A stretch of 64,000 nt of DNA, taken from NCBI RefSeq assembly GCF_900240285.1, contig NZ_OESS01000002.1:744001-808000 (forward strand), written 5' to 3'. Origin of the DNA: Halobacillus sp. Marseille-P3879. Its GTDB lineage: Bacteria > Bacillota > Bacilli > Bacillales > Halobacillaceae. The number at the start of each line of letters is the position of its first letter. Positions within the stretch are counted from its first letter, which is position 1. The notes under the pieces were generated by a model. It was not told where the DNA came from and ran no database searches. It saw only the letters and a program-made list of their open reading frames with translations. Position numbers and translations under genes: made by a program. This document shows positions 25,924 through 34,271 of this stretch, piece after piece.

Positions 25924-27057
25924 TTACTTCTTTCTGCCGAAAAATTGATAGAAATCCGTCTTTATAAACCCATTAAAAAGCTTTCTTTTTTTGGTGGCTT
26001 CCCGGCCGTACAGATCTTCAAATCTTTCGTTTGAGGTTAAAATATAGACGCTCCAGGATGGGTAATCTCTCATGATCGTTCCTAAATCGCGGTACATGTT
26101 CTCCACTTCTTCCCGATCACCCATTCGTTCTCCATACGGTGGATTTCCAATCATATAACCGTTATCTTGTTTAGGGTTAAAGTCTTTGACCTGCATCTGT
26201 TTCCATTTCACTAAATCTCCCAGACCGGCTTCCATTGCGTTCTTTTTTGCGATAGAAATCATGTCATGACTAACATCAGATCCAGTAATATCTAAAGGCT
26301 GATCATAATTGGCAGAGTCTTCTGCCTCTTGAAATGCTTCCTCCCAATGGGAGTCATGTATAAAACTCCAACTCTCGGAGGCAAATTCCCTGTTAAAGCC
26401 CGGAGCAATATTCTGGCCAATTAAAGCTGCTTCTATAGGAATTGTTCCAGATCCGCAAAATGGATCAACAAAAGGCTGATCAGCTTTCCAATTCGTCGTT
26501 TGAATAAGAGCAGCGGCAAGCGTTTCCTTAAGGGGGGCTTCCCCCTGTCCGACACGGTAGCCGCGCTTATGTAAGCCACTTCCTGAGGTATCAATAGTAA
26601 GAAGCACTTCATCTTTATGGATGGCTGCCTCAACCCGATAAAAGGCTCCGGTTTCTTTAAGGATAGAAGCTACGCCATATTTTTTCTTTAACCTTTCAAC
26701 GATCGCTTTCTTTACAATCGACTGACAATCAGGCACGCTGTAGAGCTTCGACTTTACTGATTTTCCTACTACTGGAAATTCGCCGTCTTCAGTGATAAAT
26801 TGCTCCCACGGTAATTCTTTGGTCCCCTCAAATAATTCATCAAAGCTATAGGCTTTAAACCTCCCTACCAAAAGACGGACGCGATCAGCTGTACGCAGCC
26901 ATAAATTGGCTCTAGGTATAGCGGAAACAGGCGCCTCAAAAATGACCCGTCCATTTTCCACCTTAACTTTTTCATAGCCGAGCGCCTTTACTTCCCTGGC
27001 TACAAAAGCTTCAATTCCCATAGCTGCTGTTGCGATCAATGTAACATTCGATGACAT
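25924..27057 (-). CDS. ypsC: THUMP-domain class I RNA methyltransferase
   Basis: RlmL-like 23S rRNA (guanine-N2) methyltransferase family, B. subtilis YpsC. 377 residues. N-terminal ferredoxin-like and THUMP domain (about 1-160), then a Rossmann methyltransferase with DPFCGSGTIPIEAALIG (SAM site) and NPPYGERM (motif IV). The equivalent E. coli protein methylates G2445. Sits immediately downstream of the rnpB terminator, the same order as in B. subtilis (rnpB-ypsC). Confidence 0.92.
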   Translation of the reverse strand: MSSNVTLIATAAMGIEAFVAREVKALGYEKVKVENGRVIFEAPVSAIPRANLWLRTADRVRLLVGRFKAYSFDELFEGTKELPWEQFITEDGEFPVVGKSVKSKLYSVPDCQSIVKKAIVERLKKKYGVASILKETGAFYRVEAAIHKDEVLLTIDTSGSGLHKRGYRVGQGEAPLKETLAAALIQTTNWKADQPFVDPFCGSGTIPIEAALIGQNIAPGFNREFASESWSFIHDSHWEEAFQEAEDSANYDQPLDITGSDVSHDMISIAKKNAMEAGLGDLVKWKQMQVKDFNPKQDNGYMIGNPPYGERMGDREEVENMYRDLGTIMRDYPSWSVYILTSNERFEDLYGREATKKRKLFNGFIKTDFYQFFGRKK

Positions 27058-27103
27058 TCTTTACCTCCTAAATTGCTGTATCGGTTTATTTTATGGTCGT
27101 ATT

Positions 27104-27153
27104 TAAAAAAATAACCCTTCCAAAAAAGCATTCGGCTTTTTGAGAAGGGTTTT
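27104..27153 (-). terminator. Terminator of rnpB
   Basis: Minus-strand stem AACCCTTC.. AAAAAGC with GCTTTTTTGGAAGGGTT (27113-27152), small loop, followed by ATTTTTTT. Lies just past the RNA 3' end. Confidence 0.85.
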
Positions 27154-27162
27154 TCTGTGATG

Positions 27163-27572
27163 ATCAATGACCTTTGAATACTCTATAAGCCATGTTCTGT
27201 TCCTTAGTACTGCAAACGGTGGTCAACCTCGCACGCAGGTGGTAACCATCTATCTGCCTCTTAATGCGGCCTTTTTTCAGGTTGAATTCCCATCCAAAAG
27301 TGCCCCTACCTTAATTTGGGTTGCTCGCTCGCGGGGTTTACCTCGTTCCACCTGAAATATTTCTATTCCAGCTTCGTCACTGTGGCACTTTCAAAGTACT
27401 CATACCATATTCATAAAGAACGTAGGTATTTTCCCTGCCGTTAGCTTTAAGAAGCTACCTTGACTTATGATTTCGTCAAGCACGAACACTACAAGCATCT
27501 CAGCTTGTGCGAGCATGGACTTTCCTCTGCATAGATTAACCTATGCAGCGATTACCTGAGTATTCAATATTC
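27163..27572 (-). ncRNA. rnpB: RNase P RNA, bacterial type B
   Basis: Catalytic RNA that matures tRNA 5' ends. Recognised from conserved pieces on the minus strand: the 5' part GAGGAAAGTCCATGCTCGCA (P4 side and CR-I), AAAGTGCCACAGTGACGAAG, GGAACGAGGTAAACCCC, and GGCAGATAGATGGTTACCAC with a CAGAACATGGCTTA 3' region. Ends are set by the P1 helix: TGAATACTC near 27558-27566 pairs with GAGTATTCA near 27174-27182. About 410 bases, similar to B. subtilis. Placed between gpsB and ypsC as in B. subtilis. Exact ends are good to a few bases only. Confidence 0.95.
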
Positions 27573-27646
27573 ATTTATTTAGCTGTTATAAGCAAGTTCT
27601 ACTATAATAACACGCTTTTACTTATAAGTCATCTGTTAAAATATGA

Positions 27647-27970
27647 CTATTCCTCTGCATACTTTTTGCCAAAAACTGCTTTTTCCAGATTTGAAACTCG
27701 TTTAAGAATATCATAGTTCACTTGATGATTTTGAGTATTATTACTTACAGGTCTTGCACGCTGAGTCGGCGCCTCGTCACGTGACGGCTGTTTTTTCAAG
27801 CGATTGTTTTCACTCCGAAGCCTTTCCATTTCCTTCTGAAACTTCTCATAATCCTGAATAATTAAATCTAAAAATTCGTCTACTTCTTCTTGATTATATC
27901 CACGCATCGATGTTTTAAAATCTTTTTCCAGGATGGCTTTCCCATCCAGGTTATACTTTTCTTCACTCAT
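27647..27970 (-). CDS. gpsB: Cell-division protein GpsB
   Basis: Adaptor that shuttles penicillin-binding proteins, in B. subtilis PBP1 (PonA), between septum and side wall. 107 residues from the ATG at 27970 (GAGGTG six bases upstream). N-terminal DivIVA-like domain with [18 protein letters not shown], a central coiled coil (about residues 40-68), a linker, and a C-terminal helix [17 protein letters not shown]. The client ponA is in this window. Confidence 0.95.
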   Translation of the reverse strand: MSEEKYNLDGKAILEKDFKTSMRGYNQEEVDEFLDLIIQDYEKFQKEMERLRSENNRLKKQPSRDEAPTQRARPVSNNTQNHQVNYDILKRVSNLEKAVFGKKYAEE

Positions 27971-28082
27971 TTTTATCACCTCTGTTCAGCACATTACATA
28001 TATTTTTTCAAATCCTGACTCCAATGTCAATTTAATCTTTCAACCGCTCTGATATATTTTCCTTTATTCATAGCCTACCCTT

Positions 28083-28646
28083 CTATTGGCTCCAATAATC
28101 AGGGTCCATTAATCTCATTTCTTCTACCGTTTCTTCGAGATCAAGCGGAGTAATAAATATTAACTCGTAAGAATAGTGTTCCTTATATTTCTGAATAATG
28201 TCCAAAAGGTATTTAGGTGAGCCTGGCGTCTCCTCGTCATAAAGCAGTAAACAACCATCAGAGTGCTCGATTAAAAATTGGTCACGCGCTCTGAACTGGT
28301 ATGGCCCATCATATTCTTTCTCATATATTTCTTTGTAAAAATCGCACTGCTCCACCAGCATATCGTAACTTTGCTGCATTGCTTCCGGCCACTTTAACTG
28401 CTGATTAGTAAAAGGAGGCAATATTCCAAGCTTAACATTGTAATCCTCTTTTAATTCGATAGTAACTTCCCCAGTCCAGACCTCTACCCCCATCTGCCCT
28501 GAGATTACCACCCATTCCAGCCCTTCTTCTAAAAACCCTGTCAACCGCTTACGTATCGCAGTCTTTATAATATTTACCTTTGGATCCTCATTTTTAAAAA
28601 TCCCCAGTTCCATCGGTTTATAACCAGATACCACTAGTGTTCTCAT
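28083..28646 (-). CDS. ypsA: YpsA, DUF1273/SLOG-superfamily protein
   Basis: 187-residue protein of the SLOG superfamily, related to DprA and LOG folds that bind nucleotide-like ligands. Seen: N-terminal VVSGYKPMELGIF, the middle VVISGQMGVEVW, and LLLYDEETPGSPKYLL. B. subtilis YpsA influences cell division and oxidative stress, from literature memory. Located upstream of gpsB as in B. subtilis. RBS AGAAGGGAG. Confidence 0.92.
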   Translation of the reverse strand: MRTLVVSGYKPMELGIFKNEDPKVNIIKTAIRKRLTGFLEEGLEWVVISGQMGVEVWTGEVTIELKEDYNVKLGILPPFTNQQLKWPEAMQQSYDMLVEQCDFYKEIYEKEYDGPYQFRARDQFLIEHSDGCLLLYDEETPGSPKYLLDIIQKYKEHYSYELIFITPLDLEETVEEMRLMDPDYWSQ

Positions 28647-28666
28647 TTATACTCTCCCTTCTGTCG

Positions 28667-28702
28667 TGAGAAAAGGCTGCCATTTACACGGCAGCCTTTT
28701 CT
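28667..28702 (-). terminator. Terminator of cdd
   Basis: Thirteen-bp perfect stem AGAAAAGGCTGCC (28669-28681) with 28690-28702 around an 8-base loop, directly after the cdd stop. Confidence 0.85.
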
Positions 28703-28713
28703 AGCATTATTCT

Positions 28714-29109
28714 TTAGGTTAAATCATCTGGAGAAAATGAAAAAGGTAAAAGTTCGGACATCTTAACTGTTTTTACGGAATTACCTAAGTTTGTTAAATG
28801 AATTTTTATATCTGGTTGAAAAAACTCACTCATGACTTGTCTGCATGATCCGCAAGGTGGAACAGGCCTTTCTGTATCAGCCACAACTGCTAGCTCATTA
28901 AATTCATAATGACCGTCTGCGACCGCTTTAAATATTGCTACCCTCTCTGCACAGCATGTGACCGGGTAAGCTGCATTTTCAATGTTACACCCGGTGTATA
29001 ACGTGCCATCCTTTGTAAGAAGGGCAGCTCCCACTTTAAATTTGGAATATGGTGTGTAAGCTTTTTCTCTAATTTGTTTGGCTTCGTTAATTAATTGTTC
29101 TGTATTCAT
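28714..29109 (-). CDS. cdd: Cytidine deaminase (tetrameric)
   Basis: Converts cytidine and deoxycytidine to uridine forms in pyrimidine salvage. 131 residues. Zinc ligands Cys53 (TCCAERV), Cys86 and Cys89 (PPCGSC) and the proton shuttle Glu55 are visible, the all-cysteine set of the B. subtilis tetramer. ATG preceded by GGGGGAGG. Own promoter and terminator, so monocistronic; its -35 lies in a cre-like palindrome. Confidence 0.96.
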   Translation of the reverse strand: MNTEQLINEAKQIREKAYTPYSKFKVGAALLTKDGTLYTGCNIENAAYPVTCCAERVAIFKAVADGHYEFNELAVVADTERPVPPCGSCRQVMSEFFQPDIKIHLTNLGNSVKTVKMSELLPFSFSPDDLT

Positions 29110-29138
29110 TTTCTGCCTCCCCCTTTATTGGGAAAATA

Positions 29139-29167
29139 ATTATAAAAGATTAAACCCGAGATGTAAA
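29139..29167 (-). promoter_or_regulatory. Sigma-A promoter of cdd
   Basis: Minus strand TTTACA (29162-29167), 17-base spacer, TATAAT (29139-29144), 30 bases before the start codon. Strong match. Confidence 0.75.
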
Positions 29168-29176
29168 GCGTTTACA
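29162..29176. promoter_or_regulatory. cre-like palindrome over the cdd -35
   Basis: TGTAAAGCGTTTACA has perfect 6-bp arms around GCG. It resembles CcpA cre sites but is one base longer than the 14-base consensus, so CcpA control is only a suggestion. Confidence 0.4.
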
Positions 29177-29215
29177 CTTGCCCTGATTTTTCAGCACATT
29201 TTTTAAACTTTTTTA

Positions 29216-29245
29216 TGACACAAGTGTCAAAAATAAGTTTATACT
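29216..29245 (+). promoter_or_regulatory. Promoter region of the RND gene with palindromic operator
   Basis: TGACACAAGTGTCA (29216-29229) has perfect 6-bp arms. TATACT (29240-29245) is a good -10; the -35 would fall inside the palindrome (ATGACA or TGACAC, spacing 18-19). A repressor bound here would block the promoter; the regulator is not adjacent. Confidence 0.5.
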
Positions 29246-29281
29246 AATCTTATAGTTTCCAATCTATGCTGGAGGTCATAT

Positions 29282-32200
29282 ATGAGACAGTTAATTACTT
29301 ATAAAAAAATGGTATGGGTTCTTGTGTTAATTCTAATCGTTACAGGGGTGTTTACCTATTTTCAACTCCCCAAGCGTGAGATTCCAGAAATCAGTGTCAA
29401 TGTGACGAACATTTCAACTATTTATCCCGGGGCATCACCTGAGGAAGTGGAAAGTGCCATTATAACACCACTTGAAGAGGAATTATTGAGCATTAACGGC
29501 ATAGAGGAGTTAACGTCAAATTCCACTTCCGGGGCTGGAACGATTACAGCCACCCTCAAAGAAAATACGGATGCTGCTTTAGTTAACAGCAATATTCAAC
29601 AGGTTGCTTCTGAGATTTCTGCCAGCTTTCCTGATGAAGCAGAGTCTCCAAGTGTAGACACCTCAGGTTCTACTACTGCTGTGTCCAGTTACCACATACT
29701 AGCAGATTCTCCTGAAAAGCTATATAATATCCGTCCTGTGATAGAAGAATGGGATGAGCACATTTCTTCTATAGAAGGTGTCGATTCAGTGGAGTTTAAA
29801 GGACTCCCTGATCAACAAGTAGTCTTCTCCCTCGATAGTGAGAAGTTGAACGAAAATCAAGTCACTCCTGATATGGTCATCGAGACAATTGACCAGGAAT
29901 TGACCCCTGCAGCTGTCGGTACTGAAGTAGAAAACGGAACGCGTTTCCAATCTGCCTTTAAAAAATATCAAAGACTGTCCGAGTATGAACAATTAAATAT
30001 TGGTACTGAGGCAGATGGAGAACTACTTACTATAGGGGACCTTGGTAAAGTAAGTGTTAAAAACGAAAATTCAGTAGACCTTATCACGTATGGTGATCAA
30101 AGTGCATTAAACATGACAATCCATGCAGAAAAAGGAACTAATATTTCTGCACTCCAGGACAAAATCACAACTAAATTGAAAACTCTTCAGAAAGACCTGC
30201 CTGATCATGTAACAATGAAACAATTTTATACTCAGAGCACGGTGATCGATGAAGTTTTTACCAATTTGGTTATTTCCTTTGCTGTATCTTTTTTGGCTGT
30301 CATCTTAGTAATAATTTTAGGATTGCCGTTGTCTTCAGCCTTCCTTGTGGCTGCAGCCATTCCTATATCTATTATCATCGGTCTCCTCCCGCTCCCATAT
30401 ATAGGAGTAGACCTCAATCAAATTTCTGTAATTGGTATGATCATTGCAATAGGGGTTCTTGTAGATGATGCCATCGTCGTTAACGACAACATACAGAGAA
30501 GGTTTCAGCTCGGAGATTCCCCCTTAGAAGGTACGGTTACTGGTGTGAAAGAAGTAGGAAAATCAATTATTACTTCAACACTGATGATTGTGTTCAGTTT
30601 CTTTCCCCTTACCTTTATTTCAGGCTCGAATGGTGAATTTATAAGGGCCCTGCCCAGTGTATTAATTTTCACAGTCCTGGCCTCTACTTTCATTGCGCTC
30701 ACTTTAATCCCTACTGTACAGTACGCAAAGCAAGTAAGGATAAATAAAAGCCGGAAAAAACATGGGGGGCTTCTTGCAAGCTTTTTTCATCGTCTTGAAC
30801 AAAATTACGCAGACCGCCTGCTTCCAAAAGTGACAAAAAAACCGATCCGAACAGGGGCTGCGGGAATCATTGCCTGTTTACTGCTTTCCATGCTTGTTAT
30901 GAAAATACCTTTTGAATTTTTCCCTGCTGCCGAGCGTCCGGAAGTTACAATCTCCGTGGAGCTTCCAAAAGGGACCACGATTGAAGAATCTGAATCAGAA
31001 CTGCAGGAAATTGAAGAAATGATTACAACTAACGATGATTCAGTCACGGAAACAGCCATCTATGCAGGGAGCGGATTACCCAACCTGTTTAGCGAAACGC
31101 TTAGCCAGCCCGGAGAAAATACAGGCCAGCTTCTTATAAGAGTGAATCGTGACGTATCCAGTGCGACAGCGTTTATCAGCAGATGGGAAGAGAAACTGAG
31201 AGAAGAGTTCTCCAGTGCAGAGATCTTCTTAGATACCATCGTTTCCGGTCCTCCCCCTTCCCCACCTGTCGAATTAAAATTAAGAGGACCGGAGTTGGAC
31301 GAGTTAGCGAATGAAGCGGAAACGATTAAAGATAGACTGGAGCAGCTGGGCAAATCTGAATTGGTTACTTTGGATATTGGAACGAAGCAGCCAGTAAAAC
31401 AATACGAAGCTGACAGAGAGTTGCTGGCTGAAAATAACATTTCGATTGAGGCTGTGACTTCTCAGCTTCAACTGGCAAATACAGGTATTCGTCTTGGGAC
31501 TTTTGATGACGGAGAGCAACAACTTCCCGTTCAATTTATTGTAGATGACGGAAACCAGGAAGGCATTGATTTGAAAGAACTTACCATTGCTGGAGAACAA
31601 GAAGAGAACACGCCGCCGAACGAGTTTCGTTTGAGCGAAATTATCAGCGAAAGTGAAGAGCAGCAACCAGGTGTTATTCCTCACCTGGATGGGGAACGCA
31701 CGATTACGATTGAAGCTTATCCTCTAACAGGGGAAGAGGATATATTTGCTTCTTCCGTGCAAAAAGAAATTGAATTGATCAGCGATCAACTGCCGGAAGA
31801 GTATACACTTGAAGAATCAGGGCAGTCAAATGAACAAACCGACTTTTTCGCTGAAATTTCTAAACTCTTTATAATTGTTTTGTTTCTTATTTTCGCTACC
31901 ATCGCACTGCAATTCAACTCGTTAACCATGCCGTTCCTTGTAACGAGCAGCGTATTTATCTCTATTACAGGAGCGATTATTGGCCTTTTTGTTACGAGTG
32001 AGCCGCTAAGCTTCCTTGCAGTCTTAGGTATCGTTTCCCTTTCAGGAATTGTAGTAAGGAATTCTGTTATATTGATTGAGTTTATTGAACAGAACAAAAA
32101 AGTGTACCCCTCTACAGCCAAAAGTGTAATTGAAGCTGGAAGGGCACGGGTTCGACCGATCATCCTTACTTCCTTTACTTCAATTGCCGCTCTAACGCCC

Positions 32201-32335
32201 ATTATCTTTACTGGTGATGTATTATTTAAGCCGCTGGCGGTTTCTATCGTCTCAGGATTGCTGTTTTCAACCGCTTTATCTCTGATTTTAATTCCTGCGT
32301 TTTATCTGATTTTAGACCGGATTCGTACTAGATAA
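29282..32335 (+). CDS. RND-family efflux transporter (SwrC-like)
   Basis: Proton-driven exporter of the AcrB/HAE family, closest in type to B. subtilis SwrC (YerP), which expels surfactin and other amphiphiles. 1017 residues. Topology: membrane helix 1 near residues 10-30, a large extracellular loop, helices around 330-550 including the conserved GVLVDDAIVVNDN segment with the proton-relay Asp pair, a second large loop, and helices around 860-1010. Both halves are intact. No membrane-fusion or outer-membrane partner is adjacent, as expected in a Gram-positive. The ATG has GGAGG upstream. Confidence 0.9.
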   Translation: MRQLITYKKMVWVLVLILIVTGVFTYFQLPKREIPEISVNVTNISTIYPGASPEEVESAIITPLEEELLSINGIEELTSNSTSGAGTITATLKENTDAALVNSNIQQVASEISASFPDEAESPSVDTSGSTTAVSSYHILADSPEKLYNIRPVIEEWDEHISSIEGVDSVEFKGLPDQQVVFSLDSEKLNENQVTPDMVIETIDQELTPAAVGTEVENGTRFQSAFKKYQRLSEYEQLNIGTEADGELLTIGDLGKVSVKNENSVDLITYGDQSALNMTIHAEKGTNISALQDKITTKLKTLQKDLPDHVTMKQFYTQSTVIDEVFTNLVISFAVSFLAVILVIILGLPLSSAFLVAAAIPISIIIGLLPLPYIGVDLNQISVIGMIIAIGVLVDDAIVVNDNIQRRFQLGDSPLEGTVTGVKEVGKSIITSTLMIVFSFFPLTFISGSNGEFIRALPSVLIFTVLASTFIALTLIPTVQYAKQVRINKSRKKHGGLLASFFHRLEQNYADRLLPKVTKKPIRTGAAGIIACLLLSMLVMKIPFEFFPAAERPEVTISVELPKGTTIEESESELQEIEEMITTNDDSVTETAIYAGSGLPNLFSETLSQPGENTGQLLIRVNRDVSSATAFISRWEEKLREEFSSAEIFLDTIVSGPPPSPPVELKLRGPELDELANEAETIKDRLEQLGKSELVTLDIGTKQPVKQYEADRELLAENNISIEAVTSQLQLANTGIRLGTFDDGEQQLPVQFIVDDGNQEGIDLKELTIAGEQEENTPPNEFRLSEIISESEEQQPGVIPHLDGERTITIEAYPLTGEEDIFASSVQKEIELISDQLPEEYTLEESGQSNEQTDFFAEISKLFIIVLFLIFATIALQFNSLTMPFLVTSSVFISITGAIIGLFVTSEPLSFLAVLGIVSLSGIVVRNSVILIEFIEQNKKVYPSTAKSVIEAGRARVRPIILTSFTSIAALTPIIFTGDVLFKPLAVSIVSGLLFSTALSLILIPAFYLILDRIRTR

Positions 32336-32417
32336 CTAAAGGTGATTGAGATTCTTCTTCCCAAACACCCATTTTCCATCATCCAAAATCATTCCAGTCA
32401 AATACGAAGACTGCTAA

Positions 32418-32461
32418 ATATAGAAAGACCCGACCAAATTTGTAAATTGATCGGGTCTTTC
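32418..32461 (-). terminator. Terminator of yppE
   Basis: Perfect stem GAAAGACCCGA (32423-32433) with TCGGGTCTTTC (32451-32461), with inner pairing of CAAATTT and AAATTG. Follows the yppE stop on the minus strand. Confidence 0.75.
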
Positions 32462-32475
32462 CTGCATTAATATCA

Positions 32476-32847
32476 TTATATTCCAGCCTGTTCCTGGTTA
32501 TCTATATCTGTTAAAATCATGTCCAGTACATAATGGGAAGATTGATGCAGCTCTTTAAACCGTTTTTTATCTATATCTAAGTAGTAACTGTGGAGAATGA
32601 GCATTTCCATGTTTTCCTGAGTAGATTTCACTTGATTAGGGTGCACCTTCACTCCCCGGTTTTTTACAAATAATTCAGCTTCTTTCATCCACTCAAGTGT
32701 CAGGTCAAACATCGGCTTTGTTTCTTCCTTTACCTTCTCAAAAAACGTGTAATCCTTTTTATCTACAGGCCCTTCAGTATGGATAAATTTTTCGTGAAGC
32801 TCGTCTATTAATGTCTTCATCTCATAAGTAAGCTTACGCAGCGTCAT
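32476..32847 (-). CDS. yppE: YppE, DUF1798 family
   Basis: 123-residue helical protein of the DUF1798 family (B. subtilis YppE), four-helix-bundle fold in known structures, function unknown. Seen: FFEKVKEETKPMFDLTLEW and the conserved QVKSTQENMEMLILHSYY in the centre. Weak AAGG before the ATG. Placed between the RND gene and sspM, matching the yppE-sspM-recU order of B. subtilis. Confidence 0.88.
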   Translation of the reverse strand: MTLRKLTYEMKTLIDELHEKFIHTEGPVDKKDYTFFEKVKEETKPMFDLTLEWMKEAELFVKNRGVKVHPNQVKSTQENMEMLILHSYYLDIDKKRFKELHQSSHYVLDMILTDIDNQEQAGI

Positions 32848-32901
32848 ATAACACCAAACCTTTTTTCTAAAACCATATCATGTACAAGCAAATATGCAAA
32901 C

Positions 32902-33168
32902 TCACCCTGCTGATTTCTTTCGGGAAGATAAATGTATATTTTTTTTATACGCAGGCTTTTGTTCTTTTTTCACATTCTTAATCTGTTGTCTTAAGTGTAT
33001 TACTTCTTCTTTTAACTGGTCAATTTCCTTTCGATGAGAAACCGCCATTGTAAAAACAATTTCGTCCGCTTTTAAAGATAAACGCTTTTCCAGCAACTCG
33101 AACTTTTCTTTTAATTGTACGAATTGACGTTCATAAGTAGCACGGGAAACGGATTGGTTTTTACTCAT
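32902..33168 (-). CDS. Small coiled-coil protein of unknown function
   Basis: 88 residues, preceded by GGAGGAG, so translation is credible. Almost wholly helical: residues 10-70 show heptad spacing of Leu, Ile and Val (FELLEKRL, IDQLKEEVIHLRQQI), followed by a basic tail of Lys and Ser. I do not recognise the family. Upstream of yppE by 54 bases and likely cotranscribed; divergent from the spore gene sspM. Confidence 0.65.
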   Translation of the reverse strand: MSKNQSVSRATYERQFVQLKEKFELLEKRLSLKADEIVFTMAVSHRKEIDQLKEEVIHLRQQIKNVKKEQKPAYKKNIHLSSRKKSAG

Positions 33169-33216
33169 GTAATCTCCTCCTATATATGCTCTTACCTATG
33201 TTATTCTCGTTCACTT

Positions 33217-33245
33217 GTATAACTCCTTTAAGGATGACAAAACTA
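33217..33245 (+). promoter_or_regulatory. Possible sigma-G promoter of sspM
   Basis: GTATA (33217-33221) and CAAAACTA (33238-33245) with 16 bases between loosely fit the sigma-G pattern. Matches are partial; the main argument is the spore gene downstream. Confidence 0.25.
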
Positions 33246-33295
33246 GAATTAATGTAACAAAGAAAGACATCTTAACAAGTAAGGAGGTGTCCTAT

Positions 33296-33391
33296 ATGGG
33301 TAAAGAACAAAAGAAGTCAAAGAAAAAGAAGCCTGTTCCAGCTAAAACAGACAACCCAAAACTAGCTGGCGAAAACCGACCTTCCACTTAA
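33296..33391 (+). CDS. sspM: Small acid-soluble spore protein M
   Basis: 31-residue minor spore protein. Basic N-terminal half (KEQKKSKKKK) and a C-terminal LAGENRPST that matches the GGPNRPST end of B. subtilis SspM, as remembered. Very strong AAGGAGGTG site eight bases before the ATG, and a terminator right after the stop. Location upstream of recU-ponA agrees with B. subtilis. Expected to be made in the forespore. Confidence 0.85.
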   Translation: MGKEQKKSKKKKPVPAKTDNPKLAGENRPST

Positions 33392-33398
33392 TAGATGT

Positions 33399-33433
33399 TA
33401 AAAAACGCTGCTTTTACGGGCAGCGTTTTTTTA
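33399..33433 (+). terminator. Terminator of sspM
   Basis: Perfect 11-bp stem AAAAACGCTGC (33401-33411) / GCAGCGTTTTT (33420-33430), 8-base loop and T-run. Confidence 0.9.
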
Positions 33434-33521
33434 CCTAAAATACCCTGAAAAATGATTTGACCCACGAATTAATATTTAGTGGTTAATTATAGTATATGTT
33501 GTTCCCCATCTCACTTATAAT

Positions 33522-33550
33522 TTGTCGTAACTTGTTTCACATCGTATAAT
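33522..33550 (+). promoter_or_regulatory. Sigma-A promoter of recU-ponA
   Basis: TTGTCG (33522-33527), 17-base spacer, TATAAT (33545-33550). The leader to recU would be about 115 bases. Confidence 0.55.
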
Positions 33551-33670
33551 AAAATGAAACCTTTTGGGCGTTTCAATCGTTTATAAGGGTGTGAGTGCAG
33601 GAGGGATTTTAATAACACGACCGTCTCTTTTTTTGGTATGATACCCTCATAAACAAGGAGGGATATGTTT

Positions 33671-34255
33671 GTGAATTACCCAAATGGGAAAAAGTCCTCT
33701 AGCCAGGCTTACAAGACAAAGAGCAAGCCAAACTTTAGTAACAGGGGGATGACATTAGAGGATGACATTGCTGCGACAAATGAGTACTATCGCAACGCAA
33801 ACATTGCGAATATCCACAAAAAACCAACACCAGTTCAAATAGTAAATGTAGATTATCCTAAGAGAAGTGCAGCTGTCATTAAGGAAGCTTACTTTAAACA
33901 AGCTTCCACAACAGATTTTAACGGAGTTTATCGTGGGCGTTACATCGACTTCGAAGCCAAGGAAACAAAGAATAAAACATCCTTTCCTTTAAGTAACATC
34001 CACAAGCATCAGATTGATCACATGAAGGATTGTCACCATCATGGTGGTATATGTTTTCTCATAGTAAAATTTACTGTTCATGATGAAACATACCTTCTGC
34101 CTGCAGAGTATTTGTTTGTCTGTTGGGAAGATCAATTAAATAACGGCCGTAAGTCGATTCCTTATAAGGATATAAAGGAAAACGGAGTCAGGCTCGACTT
34201 CCACTACCAAGCTCGAATCGACTACGCCAAAGCTATAGATAAGCTCTATTTTTGA
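33671..34255 (+). CDS. recU: Holliday junction resolvase RecU
   Basis: Cleaves four-way junctions during recombination and chromosome segregation. I chose the GTG at 33671: AAGGAGGG is eight bases upstream and the N-terminus (VNYPNGK) then matches B. subtilis RecU; an ATG two codons earlier sits almost on the ribosome-binding site. About 194 residues. Seen: [20 protein letters not shown], catalytic core [20 protein letters not shown] with its acidic residues, and HKHQIDHM. Operon with ponA, 16 bases apart. Confidence 0.95.
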   Translation: MNYPNGKKSSSQAYKTKSKPNFSNRGMTLEDDIAATNEYYRNANIANIHKKPTPVQIVNVDYPKRSAAVIKEAYFKQASTTDFNGVYRGRYIDFEAKETKNKTSFPLSNIHKHQIDHMKDCHHHGGICFLIVKFTVHDETYLLPAEYLFVCWEDQLNNGRKSIPYKDIKENGVRLDFHYQARIDYAKAIDKLYF

Positions 34256-34271
34256 ATGGAGGAATGACGAC

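Noticed and set aside
27167-27355. 62-codon ORF on the plus strand
   Set aside because: Lies entirely within RNase P RNA on the opposite strand.
31060-31684. Long antisense ORFs within the RND transporter gene
   Set aside because: No ribosome-binding sites and complete overlap with a well-supported coding gene.
33432-33520. Possible small RNA or operator in the sspM-recU gap
   Set aside because: Only a poor CCAC/GTGG repeat; nothing else supports a feature apart from the recU promoter further on.
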